The notes under the pieces were generated by a model, which did no database searches, was not told where the DNA came from, and saw only the letters and a program-made list of their open reading frames with translations. A program made the position numbers and the translations under genes. A stretch of DNA of 37,520 nt from Mucilaginibacter flavidus (GTDB taxonomy: Bacteria; Bacteroidota; Bacteroidia; Sphingobacteriales; Sphingobacteriaceae), in contig NZ_JAMXOE010000036.1 in the NCBI RefSeq assembly GCF_024055575.1, positions 1 through 37,520 of the forward strand, read 5' to 3'. The stretch's first letter is position 1, and every line of letters starts with the position of its first letter. This document shows, in pieces, positions 22,993 through 30,273 of this stretch.

Positions 22993-23166
22993 ATGGCAAC
23001 AAATGGAAAACCCGGGGACGGACATCGCAATGGACAAGTAAGAGAACGTAGTCAAGCTTACAACCCAAAAACTGAAACGTGGACTAAGCGTGATACGCAG
23101 ACAGGAAAATTTATGGATGGTAAGGCAGATGGTTCGCCATTCAAGGGAGTCAGAAAAGAGAAGTAA
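22993..23166 (+). CDS. 57-residue Gly/Lys-rich protein in front of the Thoeris locus
   Basis: The frame gives a 57-residue, very hydrophilic and basic protein starting MATNGKPGDGHRNGQVRERS, with YNPKTETWTKRDTQTGKFMD in the middle and PFKGVRKEK at the end. I recall near-identical small proteins in many bacteria, often beside TIR-domain or other defence genes, without a known function. It has a good -7 box upstream and lies 106 bases before the first TIR gene. It could be an inhibitor, a small nucleic-acid binder or a phage sensor; nothing in the sequence decides between these. Confidence 0.75.
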   Translation: MATNGKPGDGHRNGQVRERSQAYNPKTETWTKRDTQTGKFMDGKADGSPFKGVRKEK

Positions 23167-23272
23167 TTAAAAAATTGTTAATTACTTCAATTTGACCAAA
23201 GTAAGGACACTGCGGCTTCTTTATTATTACTTGATTGAGTGGTAATATATTTTTACGTATAATAAAATTAAA

Positions 23273-23758
23273 ATGGATAAGACACATAATGTATTTATCA
23301 GTCATCATGGAAAGGACGATGAGCACCTTCAAAGACTAAAAGAAAGATTAAGGGACAACGGATATAATATTCGGAATAGCTCGGTTGATAGCACCAAGCA
23401 CCGTCCGATAAGACCAAGTGACGAAGTAATCGCTCGTTATCTTCGAAAAGGAATTTCCTGGGCAGGTACATTTATTTGTTTGATTGGCGAAGAAACACAT
23501 ACAAGGAAATGGGTTGATTTTGAAATAAAACAAGCCCATCTGCAAGGAAAAAAAATTGTTGGCGTTTATTTGCACGGCTGTTGCAATAACGTTGAATTAC
23601 CTGAAACTTTCAAAAAATACGGAGGTGCACCGATTGGTTGGAACTCTCTGGACAAATTGGCTGATGCAATGAAAGGAGATCAGATGCCTGCGGAAAATGC
23701 TGATGGCACACCAAGAACACCGATTTTTAAAATTACAAGAGTTAAATGTTATAATTAA
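23273..23758 (+). CDS. ThsB-like TIR-domain protein (DUF1863 type), first copy
   Basis: The 161-residue protein is a single TIR-like domain of the kind found in Thoeris ThsB: strand VFISHHGKDD, a variable helix-rich middle, LIGEETHTRKWVDFEIKQA, and a strand KKIVGVYLHG. The catalytic Glu of TIR NADases is Glu84 in WVDFE. ThsB proteins detect phage infection and make a cyclic ADP-ribose signal from NAD. Its LIGEETHxRxWVxxEI core is nearly the same as in the protein at 26365, so the two are paralogues. The Nmad2 gene starts nine bases after its stop. Confidence 0.85.
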   Translation: MDKTHNVFISHHGKDDEHLQRLKERLRDNGYNIRNSSVDSTKHRPIRPSDEVIARYLRKGISWAGTFICLIGEETHTRKWVDFEIKQAHLQGKKIVGVYLHGCCNNVELPETFKKYGGAPIGWNSLDKLADAMKGDQMPAENADGTPRTPIFKITRVKCYN

Positions 23759-23767
23759 TATAATTGA

Positions 23768-24376
23768 ATGGCTTATTACTCATATAAGATAGAGCATGAT
23801 TTCGGTTTAGCACCAAATCCATTTGGAGGATATTGCACCTTAGCCGTTTGCAAATCTGATATTCGAAAGAATAAAAAGCTTAGAATAGGCGATTGGATAT
23901 TAGGAACTGGAAGTGTCAAATTGAACAAACTACATCAACTAATATTTGCAATGCAGTTAGAAGAAAAAATAACCTTAATGCAGTATTGGGATGATTCTCG
24001 ATTTCAATTTAAAAAGCCAGTAATCAATGGTAGTTTGGTTCAAATGTATGGTGACAATTTTTACCACAAGGATAAAATTACCGGTGAATGGATTCAAGAG
24101 AATTCTGCACATTCCTCTGAAGGAGGTAATATAAATGCTGATCATCTTAAAACCGATACCGGAGGTGAAAATGTCTTGATTTCAAAATTGTTCTATTACT
24201 TTGGAGAGAAAGCTATCAAAGTTCCAGATGCTTATCTTTCAATTTGTAATGAAGGCAGGAATATTAAAAGCACCTCTATTCCTGTACCTATTGCAGATGA
24301 TTTTATAAATTGGCTAACTAATCACTATTCAAATGGTATCCATGGAGATCCTATAAATTGGAAAAATCATAAATAA
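23768..24376 (+). CDS. Nmad2 (nucleotide-modification-associated) domain protein
   Basis: The 202-residue protein matches the Nmad2 pattern: YSYKIEHDFGLAPNPFGGYCTLAVCKSDIRK near the start, then IGDWILGTGS, and a central LIFAMQLEEKITLMQYW. Nmad proteins were named for their genomic link to DNA base-modification genes, and their biochemical role is not settled. Here it is inside a Thoeris operon, nine bases after one TIR gene and five before the next. It could recognise or process a modified nucleotide from phage DNA or the NAD-derived signal; both are inference. Confidence 0.78.
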   Translation: MAYYSYKIEHDFGLAPNPFGGYCTLAVCKSDIRKNKKLRIGDWILGTGSVKLNKLHQLIFAMQLEEKITLMQYWDDSRFQFKKPVINGSLVQMYGDNFYHKDKITGEWIQENSAHSSEGGNINADHLKTDTGGENVLISKLFYYFGEKAIKVPDAYLSICNEGRNIKSTSIPVPIADDFINWLTNHYSNGIHGDPINWKNHK

Positions 24377-24381
24377 TCATA

Positions 24382-24930
24382 ATGTCAATATTATCTAAAT
24401 CACAATTAGCTTCTATCGCTCAGAGTAAAGCCGGAAGTCGTGGCCTAAGAGGCGTTGTTAATGAAACAAGGCTATTTGCGAAATCAACTGCAATAACAAG
24501 TGTCTTTCTTTCTCACTCCCATACCGACAGAGATATTGTTGAACAAGCAAAAATATTTTTTGAAAATCTTGGTATAACAGTATATGTCGATTGGGCAGAT
24601 AAAACAATGCCAGAAAAAACTGATGGAGCCACAGCCCAAAAAATAAAAAATCAAATTATTTCCATTAACGACAAGTTTGTATTACTCGCTACGAATAATG
24701 GCATTGCTTCTAAATGGTGTAATTGGGAAGTTGGAATAGCTGACCCCTTTAAGTTACCAAATAAAAAAATGGCTTTGCTTCCTCTTGCTGATAATAATGG
24801 ATCGTGGAATGGGAACGAATACTTGCAAATTTATCCCCGAATTGAAAGAGGTACTACAAATTCTAATGAATTTTGGGTTTGGTATCCCGACAATTCTTTA
24901 GAGTCACTAACAAGTTGGTTGCAAAAATAA
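24382..24930 (+). CDS. TIR-domain protein (TIR_2 type) in the Thoeris locus
   Basis: The 182-residue protein has a 35-residue N-terminal extension (MSILSKSQLASIAQ...) and a TIR domain from residue 38: SVFLSHSHTDRDIVEQA, YVDWADKTMP, then FVLLATNNGIASKWCNWEVGIAD with catalytic Glu116 in WCNWE. It belongs to a different TIR branch from the two DUF1863-type proteins in this locus. As a probable NADase it may sense a different trigger or make a different product. It starts five bases after the Nmad2 stop. Confidence 0.85.
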   Translation: MSILSKSQLASIAQSKAGSRGLRGVVNETRLFAKSTAITSVFLSHSHTDRDIVEQAKIFFENLGITVYVDWADKTMPEKTDGATAQKIKNQIISINDKFVLLATNNGIASKWCNWEVGIADPFKLPNKKMALLPLADNNGSWNGNEYLQIYPRIERGTTNSNEFWVWYPDNSLESLTSWLQK

Positions 24931-24938
24931 ATATAGAC

Positions 24939-26363
24939 ATGAATAAGTTAATAGAGTTGTTCATTAATGATTTTCTAAAAGAAATTGAAGAAAATAATGC
25001 TGCTGTCTTTGCCGGTGCGGGACTTTCAGCGGCTTCAGGTTTTGTCGATTGGAAAGCCTTATTAAAAGAATTCGCAGACGAATTGGATTTAGATATTGGT
25101 AAAGAAACCGACTTGATTTCCTTAGCACAATATCATTTAAATAAAAATGCTAATAACAGACATTCACTAAGCCAAAAAATAGCAAATGAATTCCATCATG
25201 GGAAAAAACCAAATGAAAATCATGAAATTTTGGCGCGTTTACCAATTTCTACTTATTGGACAACCAATTATGATAAATTAATTGAGAAATCATTAGAAAA
25301 TGTGAACAAGGTAGTTGACGCTAAATATACTACCGCACACCTTGCAAGAACAATAAACGGAAGGGATGTAACTCTTTATAAAATGCACGGGGATGTCGAT
25401 CATCCTGACGAAGCTATTATTTCGAAAGATCAATATGAAAAATATTATCAATCACATGGCGCTTATATTAACACTTTAAGTGGTGATCTCACTTCAAAGA
25501 CCTTTCTATTTATTGGATTTAGCTTTACTGATCCTAATCTGGACTACATTTTAAGTAGAGTACGGACAACTTTTAAAGATAACCAAAGGAAACACTATTG
25601 TTTCTTTAGAGAAGTAAAACAGGAAAAAGATGAAAGTGATGCAGATTATCAGTATCGCGTTATAAAGCAATCATTGGTGATAACGGACTTGCTTAGATTT
25701 AATATTCACGTTACGCTTGTTAAAGAGTACCCTGAAATAACTGACATCTTAAGGGAAATTGAAAGAAGATTTAAACGGAAAACAGTATATATCTCAGGAA
25801 GTGCTCACGAATATGGGAATTGGGACATCCCAAAAGCTGAAAGTTTTATTTCTGAACTAAGTAAGGCCTTAATTAGAAGTGATTTTAAAATCGTTTCGGG
25901 ATTTGGTTTAGGTGTAGGAAGTTCAGTAATCAATGGCGTATTGGAAGAAGTTTATATAAAAAGAAAAGAGAACATTAAGAATCAACTTTTATTAAGGCCC
26001 TTTCCACAGGGCGACCAAGGGAAATTATTATGGGAAAAATATAGAGTTGACATGATTTCTTATGCAGGTATATCAATTTTTATATTTGGGAATAAGCTTG
26101 AGGATAATAAGGTTGTACTTGCCAATGGAATACAGCAAGAATTTGACATATCCATAAAACAAAATACGATTGTTCTCCCTATTGGTGCGACTGGTTATAT
26201 GGCGAAAAAACTTTGGGAATTGGTGTTAAATGACTTTGAAGCATATTTTGGTTCCAGCGAACATATAGATGTTTTTAAACAATTGGGGGACGAAAATAAT
26301 ACGCCAGAACAATTAATAGACTTAACATTATCACTATTAAACAAACTTATAAAAAAGAGATAA
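24939..26363 (+). CDS. thsA: Thoeris effector ThsA (SIR2 + SLOG)
   Basis: The 474-residue protein starts at the ATG at 24939, eight bases after the previous stop. An upstream in-frame start at 24873 would overlap that gene. Residues 1-270 are a SIR2 NADase: AVFAGAGLSAASG (GAG 26-28), WTTNYDKL (107-114), catalytic His150 in KMHGD, and FIGFSFTDPNLD. Residues about 282-474 are a SLOG domain (TVYISGSAHEYG; KIVSGFGLGVGSSV) that binds the cyclic ADP-ribose signal and switches on NAD destruction. Length and order match ThsA of type I Thoeris (about 475 residues). One base separates it from the ThsB gene. All key residues appear intact. Confidence 0.93.
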   Translation: MNKLIELFINDFLKEIEENNAAVFAGAGLSAASGFVDWKALLKEFADELDLDIGKETDLISLAQYHLNKNANNRHSLSQKIANEFHHGKKPNENHEILARLPISTYWTTNYDKLIEKSLENVNKVVDAKYTTAHLARTINGRDVTLYKMHGDVDHPDEAIISKDQYEKYYQSHGAYINTLSGDLTSKTFLFIGFSFTDPNLDYILSRVRTTFKDNQRKHYCFFREVKQEKDESDADYQYRVIKQSLVITDLLRFNIHVTLVKEYPEITDILREIERRFKRKTVYISGSAHEYGNWDIPKAESFISELSKALIRSDFKIVSGFGLGVGSSVINGVLEEVYIKRKENIKNQLLLRPFPQGDQGKLLWEKYRVDMISYAGISIFIFGNKLEDNKVVLANGIQQEFDISIKQNTIVLPIGATGYMAKKLWELVLNDFEAYFGSSEHIDVFKQLGDENNTPEQLIDLTLSLLNKLIKKR

Positions 26364-26364
26364 A

Positions 26365-26847
26365 ATGGCTAAAAGACAAGTTTTTTACAGTTTTCATTTT
26401 GGGAATGATGTAATGCGCGTTCAGCAAGTAAGAAATATGGGCGTAATTGAAGGTAATACTCCTGTATCACCAAATGAATGGGAAACGGTTAAAAAGGGAG
26501 GAAATACAGCAATAGAAAAATGGATTGAAGATAACATGAAATATAAATCTGCCGTTGTTGTACTCGTTGGAGAAGAAACTCACAAAAGGCCATGGGTTGA
26601 ATATGAAATTATAAAAGCCTGGAAGGAAAAAAAAGGATTAGTCGGAATCTATATTCACAACCTAAATTGTCCTAATAACGGTAAATGTAGCAAGGGAAAT
26701 AATCCATTTGATCAATTGGAACTAAATAACAAAAAATTATCTTCAATTGTAAAATGCTATGATCCTGGTAATGATGCTTATAATAATATAAAAAATAATA
26801 TTGATTCTTGGGTTGAAGAAGCCATTAAAATTAGAAACTCTTATTAA
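26365..26847 (+). CDS. thsB: Thoeris sensor ThsB (TIR, DUF1863 type)
   Basis: The 160-residue protein starts MAKRQVFYSFHFGND, closely like Bacillus ThsB (VFFSFHY). It has VVVLVGEETHKRPWVEYEIIKAW with catalytic Glu81 in WVEYE, and GLVGIYIHNL. It should detect infection and convert NAD into the cyclic signal read by ThsA. The gene follows thsA by one base, so expression is coupled. It is the second DUF1863-type TIR in the locus after that at 23273. Confidence 0.92.
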   Translation: MAKRQVFYSFHFGNDVMRVQQVRNMGVIEGNTPVSPNEWETVKKGGNTAIEKWIEDNMKYKSAVVVLVGEETHKRPWVEYEIIKAWKEKKGLVGIYIHNLNCPNNGKCSKGNNPFDQLELNNKKLSSIVKCYDPGNDAYNNIKNNIDSWVEEAIKIRNSY

Positions 26848-26925
26848 TTATGTTCAATTAATTTTTGGAGGGTGTAATATGACCTGTGTCAGGACGCTTA
26901 AAAGAAGTTTTCGGGCACTTAAAAC

Positions 26926-26939
26926 GCGGCAAAAGCCGC
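26926..26939. other. Stem-loop GCGGC-AAAA-GCCGC after the Thoeris locus
   Basis: A 5-base perfect stem lies 79 bases after thsB. No long T run follows on the plus strand, so a terminator role is uncertain. The surrounding 26848-27036 has no gene. Confidence 0.35.
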
Positions 26940-27036
26940 TTATTGCCGACCGCTAATTTACTGATACGGTGACTATTAGGGGCTTCCTACCTCTTTTTTA
27001 CCTTAAACAAGACCTTTATATGCCTATGATTTTAAG

Positions 27037-27234
27037 TTAAGCAGAGGGGCTTATATCCATTATCTGCACATTATTGTCAATAACACTTTTAAGCATATTT
27101 CTTGCAAGGCTGATTTCAAAATCATCTATTTTGGTAACCTTTAAATGTAAACTGTTTATTTCATCAAGTTGTTTAAGACATTTTGAAATGATTTTCAAAG
27201 CCTTAAAATCTGTTTTATCTCCTAAAATGCTCAT
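27037..27234 (-). CDS. Small helical protein next to DUF932
   Basis: The 65-residue product is largely helical (ALKIISKCLKQLDEINSLHLKV) with no signal peptide. It follows the DUF932 gene on the same strand, 46 bases on, after a hairpin at 27251-27269. I recognise no family. It is one of the string of small proteins that surround DUF932 genes in Bacteroidota mobile elements. Confidence 0.5.
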   Translation of the reverse strand: MSILGDKTDFKALKIISKCLKQLDEINSLHLKVTKIDDFEISLARNMLKSVIDNNVQIMDISPSA

Positions 27235-27250
27235 AACGATTAATTTATAA

Positions 27251-27269
27251 AGGGGGTGTTTAGCCCCCT
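27251..27269 (-). terminator. Stem-loop AGGGGG...CCCCCT, probable terminator of the DUF932 gene
   Basis: Six-base perfect stem with a seven-base loop, 11 bases after the DUF932 stop on the minus strand, followed by TTTAT. The T tract is short, so this may only reduce read-through to the gene at 27234. Confidence 0.5.
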
Positions 27270-27280
27270 ATTGGTTATTG

Positions 27281-28339
27281 TTAGTTTAATATATTACCAT
27301 GTTTGGCAAATTCAGTGCATAAATCAAAGGCGGTTTGACTGCGTTGCAACCCCGTCCCGTACATGATGCTTTTAAACTTGCTTTCATCATCCTTAAAGTT
27401 TCGGACATTCTGAAAATATCCCGTAACCGCATTGTAAGCCCCAAACAAAGTTCCTTTCGTGGTGGCTTCCTGTTGTGTCGGGCTGGTCAAGGCATATTCC
27501 ATAACGCTACTTACCATATTATTATAAGTTGTGCTTAATTCGTCCTGCTTCCCGTTTTGCAGGTTTTGTAATACTTCCTTATTCGGTGCCATTGCAATTT
27601 GTATTAAATGCTTAACGGCATTATCTGTAATGCGGATTTTTGACCAATGGTTAAACACTTCTTCCAGTTCGTCGGCTAACTGGTTGGTAATGCCTAATAA
27701 TTGATGTGCTTGTTTTAGTCTTTCGTTTGCGCTGGCGGTATGCCGTATTTTAATGCCGTTGCTATGGTTACGCATGGCAGCGTTTAAAGTATTGGCGCAA
27801 ACTATGCGAACAGGGGTAAAAGCTGCGGTAATACTGCCGTAACCATCATGCGAAGTAGTTAAAAATAAATACTGCTCTATTAAATCATCCTTGCCCACCC
27901 GGATATAATCGGGTAGTTTAGCGGTTATAAAAATGCGTTCACCTTTGCCTAACGCTCCGGCGGTTTCGTATAAAATGCCGTCTTTACCCCCCACAATACT
28001 ATCGAAAAATTCAAAGGCGTTAACATTCTGTACCACTTCGTAATCTTTGCCAACTACCCCCAAAACCTGTTCGGTATCGTTGCGGATGGTAGCGTAAAAG
28101 TCGGGTACTTCAATTTCGGGGATTAAAATATCCGTGTCGGGGTCGCCTGTATGATTTTCAGTATCATACGTAAATAAAGGGCGTTTTTCAACGGTGTAGT
28201 TTAACCCTGCGTGTATAATCGCTTCTGCGCTTGTCGGGTAATCTGTAATGATCTGCCCTAAGTTGTGCCAGGCTTTTTCCTTTACTGAAAAAAAACTGTG
28301 CTTTTCTGTTTGCTCGTTATAATTAAGATTGTGTGCCAT
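27281..28339 (-). CDS. DUF932-family plasmid/phage-like protein
   Basis: The 352-residue protein starts MAHNLNYNEQTEKHSFFSVKEKAWHNLGQII, the opening of the phage/plasmid-like family TIGR03299 (DUF932). It continues with VLGVVGKDYEVVQNVNAFEFFDSIV and SHDGYGSITAAFTPVRIVCANTL, both conserved blocks of that family. Its function is not known; members sit on plasmids, phages and integrative elements. It overlaps the 66-residue gene upstream by 17 bases. It marks this region as mobile-element backbone. Confidence 0.9.
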   Translation of the reverse strand: MAHNLNYNEQTEKHSFFSVKEKAWHNLGQIITDYPTSAEAIIHAGLNYTVEKRPLFTYDTENHTGDPDTDILIPEIEVPDFYATIRNDTEQVLGVVGKDYEVVQNVNAFEFFDSIVGGKDGILYETAGALGKGERIFITAKLPDYIRVGKDDLIEQYLFLTTSHDGYGSITAAFTPVRIVCANTLNAAMRNHSNGIKIRHTASANERLKQAHQLLGITNQLADELEEVFNHWSKIRITDNAVKHLIQIAMAPNKEVLQNLQNGKQDELSTTYNNMVSSVMEYALTSPTQQEATTKGTLFGAYNAVTGYFQNVRNFKDDESKFKSIMYGTGLQRSQTAFDLCTEFAKHGNILN

Positions 28340-28523
28340 TGTTGTTTTTGTTTAATTGTTCTTTATTCAGTTTAATAATCTCTGTTTCCAATACTTCCAC
28401 ATTTTCGGTACTGCCGATGGTGTATTGTGTTTGGTTTTCCAGCTCTTTCATAGCATCCTGTATATGTTGATACTTGGTGCGGATAACCACTTTAATAAAT
28501 AGAAATACGGTGTCTTTCATCAT
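28323..28523 (-). CDS. Small protein upstream of DUF932
   Basis: The 66-residue product (MMKDTVFLFIKVVIRTKYQH...MKELENQTQYTIGSTENVEVLETEII) has a beta strand, a helix and a beta strand. It resembles a small family I know from Bacteroidota mobile elements, usually just ahead of DUF932. Function unknown. Its end overlaps the DUF932 start and its start lies four bases after the 41-residue gene, so the three form an operon. Confidence 0.65.
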   Translation of the reverse strand: MMKDTVFLFIKVVIRTKYQHIQDAMKELENQTQYTIGSTENVEVLETEIIKLNKEQLNKNNNGTQS

Positions 28524-28527
28524 CTTA

Positions 28528-28653
28528 TCAGTTGTAATTATTAATGAAATCGTTTAACTCGGAATTGAAAACTGCGGGGTTTTCATTTGCTAATTGCTGT
28601 GCATAACCATCCCAAAAAATTTGGTTGGTTAATTCGATAAATAATTCTAACAT
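28528..28653 (-). CDS. 41-residue protein upstream of DUF932 operon
   Basis: The frame encodes a 41-residue acidic protein starting MLELFIELTNQIFWDGYAQQ and ending NDFINNYN. The pattern (TNQIFWDGYAxQLANENPxxF) recurs, as I remember, in small proteins of Bacteroidota mobile elements. The stop lies four bases before the next start. Function unknown. Confidence 0.6.
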   Translation of the reverse strand: MLELFIELTNQIFWDGYAQQLANENPAVFNSELNDFINNYN

Positions 28654-28685
28654 TGTCTTAGCTTTTAAGAAAATAGAAGTTTTTA

Positions 28686-28722
28686 AAAACGCTCCCTGCA
28701 ATTCAGATGCAGGGGGCGTTTT
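28686..28722 (-). terminator. Intrinsic terminator of the 194-residue gene
   Basis: A 15-base stem with one G-T pair (AAAACGCTCCCTGCA with TGCAGGGGGCGTTTT, loop ATTCAGA) lies seven bases after the stop of the gene at 28730-29314 on the minus strand, with T5 following. Confidence 0.8.
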
Positions 28723-28729
28723 CCATTAA

Positions 28730-29314
28730 TTAAGCGGGAATAATGATACCTGCTTCAATCTGCGCCAGTTTGTCTATACAAAGGGCGTTCACATATTGCG
28801 TTACATGAAAAATGATTACCGGGTTTTTAGTGGTAAAGCTTTTGCCCTTGTCATCTGCAATTGTTAGTTCGCACCGGGAATAATTGGTTATCCCGCTTTC
28901 TTCGGCTTCATCCTTTTGGTTAACCTCAAAAGCTTCCAAACTTTGGATGGTATCCATTAATTTATCCCGTTGCACTTTACGGCGGTGCAGTTCTTCCACC
29001 AATTTTAACGTACTCTCTAAATTCAGTACAGGTTTAGCGGGTTTTACTTCTTCGGCAACTTTCTTTGGTTCTTCTGCCTTTGGCTGTTCTGCCACAATTT
29101 TGGGGCTGTTCTCTGCCTGTACAATTTCTTTAGGCTGTTCGGTTGCCTGTACAGGTGCGGGGGTTTCCGCTCTCTTCGGTTCGTCCTTTTTTGCTTCGCC
29201 GTTTAAAGCGATACTTACTGGCAAATTGCTTGCTTTTGCAGTTACGTTATTGTGACCTGTGATATTTGCCCTGTTATTGTTAATCGCTGTTGTTTTTACT
29301 TCTACGGTTTTCAT
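28730..29314 (-). CDS. Mobile-element protein with Ala/Glu/Pro/Lys-rich linker
   Basis: The 194-residue product has three parts: a polar N-terminus rich in Asn and Thr, a low-complexity linker of Pro, Ala, Glu and Lys (about residues 40-95), and a folded C-terminal part with a helical segment (LKLVEELHRRKVQRDKLMDTIQSLEAF) and a short beta region. I know similar proteins from Bacteroidota conjugative elements, without a function. It is first in the minus-strand string that leads to DUF932 but has its own terminator at 28686-28722. Confidence 0.65.
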   Translation of the reverse strand: MKTVEVKTTAINNNRANITGHNNVTAKASNLPVSIALNGEAKKDEPKRAETPAPVQATEQPKEIVQAENSPKIVAEQPKAEEPKKVAEEVKPAKPVLNLESTLKLVEELHRRKVQRDKLMDTIQSLEAFEVNQKDEAEESGITNYSRCELTIADDKGKSFTTKNPVIIFHVTQYVNALCIDKLAQIEAGIIIPA

Positions 29315-29481
29315 AATTTCTAATTTTTAAATGTTTTTAATAAATTCAATAATTGCCCTAATGGGGCGTTTTGCAATGGCGGGGCGGTCTGTCCGCTCCG
29401 CTGTTGGGCTGTGTGTGGTGGGCTTCTGCCGTTTGCTGTTTTCATAGTTGCTTTTGTTTTTAAAGTCAGTCGGCAGGGCCT

Positions 29482-29660
29482 CCCGGCTTTTTGTTAAGCA
29501 ACCTCACCTGAACACAAGCCCTTTGTAAGGCAAGACTTTGCGAAAAAAAATACGCTTGCGAGGAACGAGCAAGGAAGATTTTTTTTCAGCAAACCCGCAG
29601 GGCCCCGGTCTTGACGTCAAAGGGCTTGTTCAGAAATTTGCTAACCAAAAAGCCTGGGGG
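29482..29660. repeat. Very long nested inverted repeat (about 178 bases)
   Basis: The arms pair in order. GGCTTTTTGTTAAGCAA (from 29485) pairs with TTTGCTAACCAAAAAGCC (ending 29654). Inside, CAAGCCCTTTG (29515-29525) pairs with CAAAGGGCTTG (29618-29628), CAAGAC (29531-29536) with GTCTTG (29608-29613), and TTTGCGAAAAAAAAT with ATTTTTTTTCAGCAAA. The innermost CTTGC (29555-29559) pairs with GCAAG (29569-29573). One molecule could fold into a single rod. The function is not evident. Confidence 0.8.
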
Positions 29661-29712
29661 AATTTTAAGCGGTATTAAGGAGCAGTTATTAAAAAAATAA
29701 GAAGTAGCGGCA

Positions 29713-29767
29713 AAAAGTCCGTGTGGTTTGAGTGAGCGCAGGCGATGCTCAAATCGCACGGGCTTTT
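29713..29767. repeat. Hairpin with 20-base arms
   Basis: AAAAGTCCGTGTGGTTTGAG (29713-29732) pairs with CTCAAATCGCACGGGCTTTT (29748-29767), with a few G-T or mismatched positions, around a 15-base loop rich in G and C. It is possibly part of a transfer origin or a terminator. Confidence 0.6.
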
Positions 29768-29870
29768 AAAATGCAGGGAAGTGGCTGAATGAGGGACGAG
29801 TGAAGCGGCTGGAGCTGCTGAGATAACTATATTTATTGTATAATAAAAAATATTTTGAATTGTTAATTTA

Positions 29871-29895
29871 TTAATCGTAATATTGCAATATAATT
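29871..29895 (+). promoter_or_regulatory. ArsR operator-like site 1
   Basis: It contains the perfect palindrome ATATTGCAATAT (29880-29891) within TAATCGTAATATTGCAATAT, ending four bases before the first arsR ATG. The same core recurs before three more genes of the island. Confidence 0.7.
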
Positions 29896-30219
29896 ATGGG
29901 CTTAACTAAAACAGAAATATTTACCGAAGAACAAAACAGTTTAGCCGTTTTGCTCAAGGCAATGGCACACCCTGCGAGGATCGCTATTTTACAACAGATC
30001 ATAAAGGTTAATGCTTGTATCTGCGGCGATTTGGTAGATGAATTGGGTTTAGCGCAACCAACCATTTCACAGCATTTAAAGGAGTTGAAAAACGCAGGGC
30101 TTATTCAGGGAACGATTGAGGGCGTAAGTGTTTGCTATTGCATCAATCCTATTGTTTGGGATCAGTTAAAGGATCAATTAGGCGTTTTCTTTAATTCCTA
30201 TAACCCTGCCTGCTGTTAA
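29896..30219 (+). CDS. arsR: ArsR-family arsenic-responsive repressor
   Basis: The 107-residue protein is a winged helix of the ArsR/SmtB family: LKAMAHPARIAILQQI (helix 1-2), GDLVDELGLAQPTISQHLKELKNAGLI (recognition helix and wing). Cysteines at 41, 43, 80, 82, 106 and 107 offer arsenite ligands, with CIC (41-43) at the start of the DNA-binding helix pair and a vicinal CC at the C-terminus. Release from DNA on As(III) binding would open the operon. Its own promoter carries the operator palindrome. ArsM follows 54 bases later. Confidence 0.9.
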   Translation: MGLTKTEIFTEEQNSLAVLLKAMAHPARIAILQQIIKVNACICGDLVDELGLAQPTISQHLKELKNAGLIQGTIEGVSVCYCINPIVWDQLKDQLGVFFNSYNPACC

Positions 30220-30234
30220 AAAAAATTTGAATTA

Positions 30235-30260
30235 ATCCATCGTAATATTACAATAAATTA
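30235..30260 (+). promoter_or_regulatory. ArsR operator-like site 2
   Basis: ATCGTAATATTACAATAAATT-like sequence before arsM, one base off the perfect palindrome core of site 1. It suggests arsM has its own ArsR control. Confidence 0.6.
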
Positions 30261-30273
30261 AAAAAATAAGATC

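Larger units (their letters stand above)
29315..29895. other. 580-base intergenic region with two large hairpins and the ars promoter
   Basis: No supported gene. It contains the nested hairpin 29482-29660, a second hairpin 29713-29767, and an ArsR operator-like palindrome before the gene at 29896. Such hairpin-rich stretches near mobile-element backbone genes can be transfer origins or structured RNAs. Confidence 0.5.

Noticed and set aside
22993..26847. Type II Thoeris (ThsA with TIR/Macro effector)
   Set aside because: The effector clearly has SIR2 and SLOG domains, so it is type I.
28884..29255. 123-codon plus-strand frame
   Set aside because: It is antisense of the Ala/Glu/Pro-rich linker in the minus-strand protein. 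Its low-complexity Ser/Phe/Leu content is an artefact.
29482..29660. Retron msr-msd RNA
   Set aside because: Long arms fit superficially, but no reverse transcriptase is encoded anywhere in the window.
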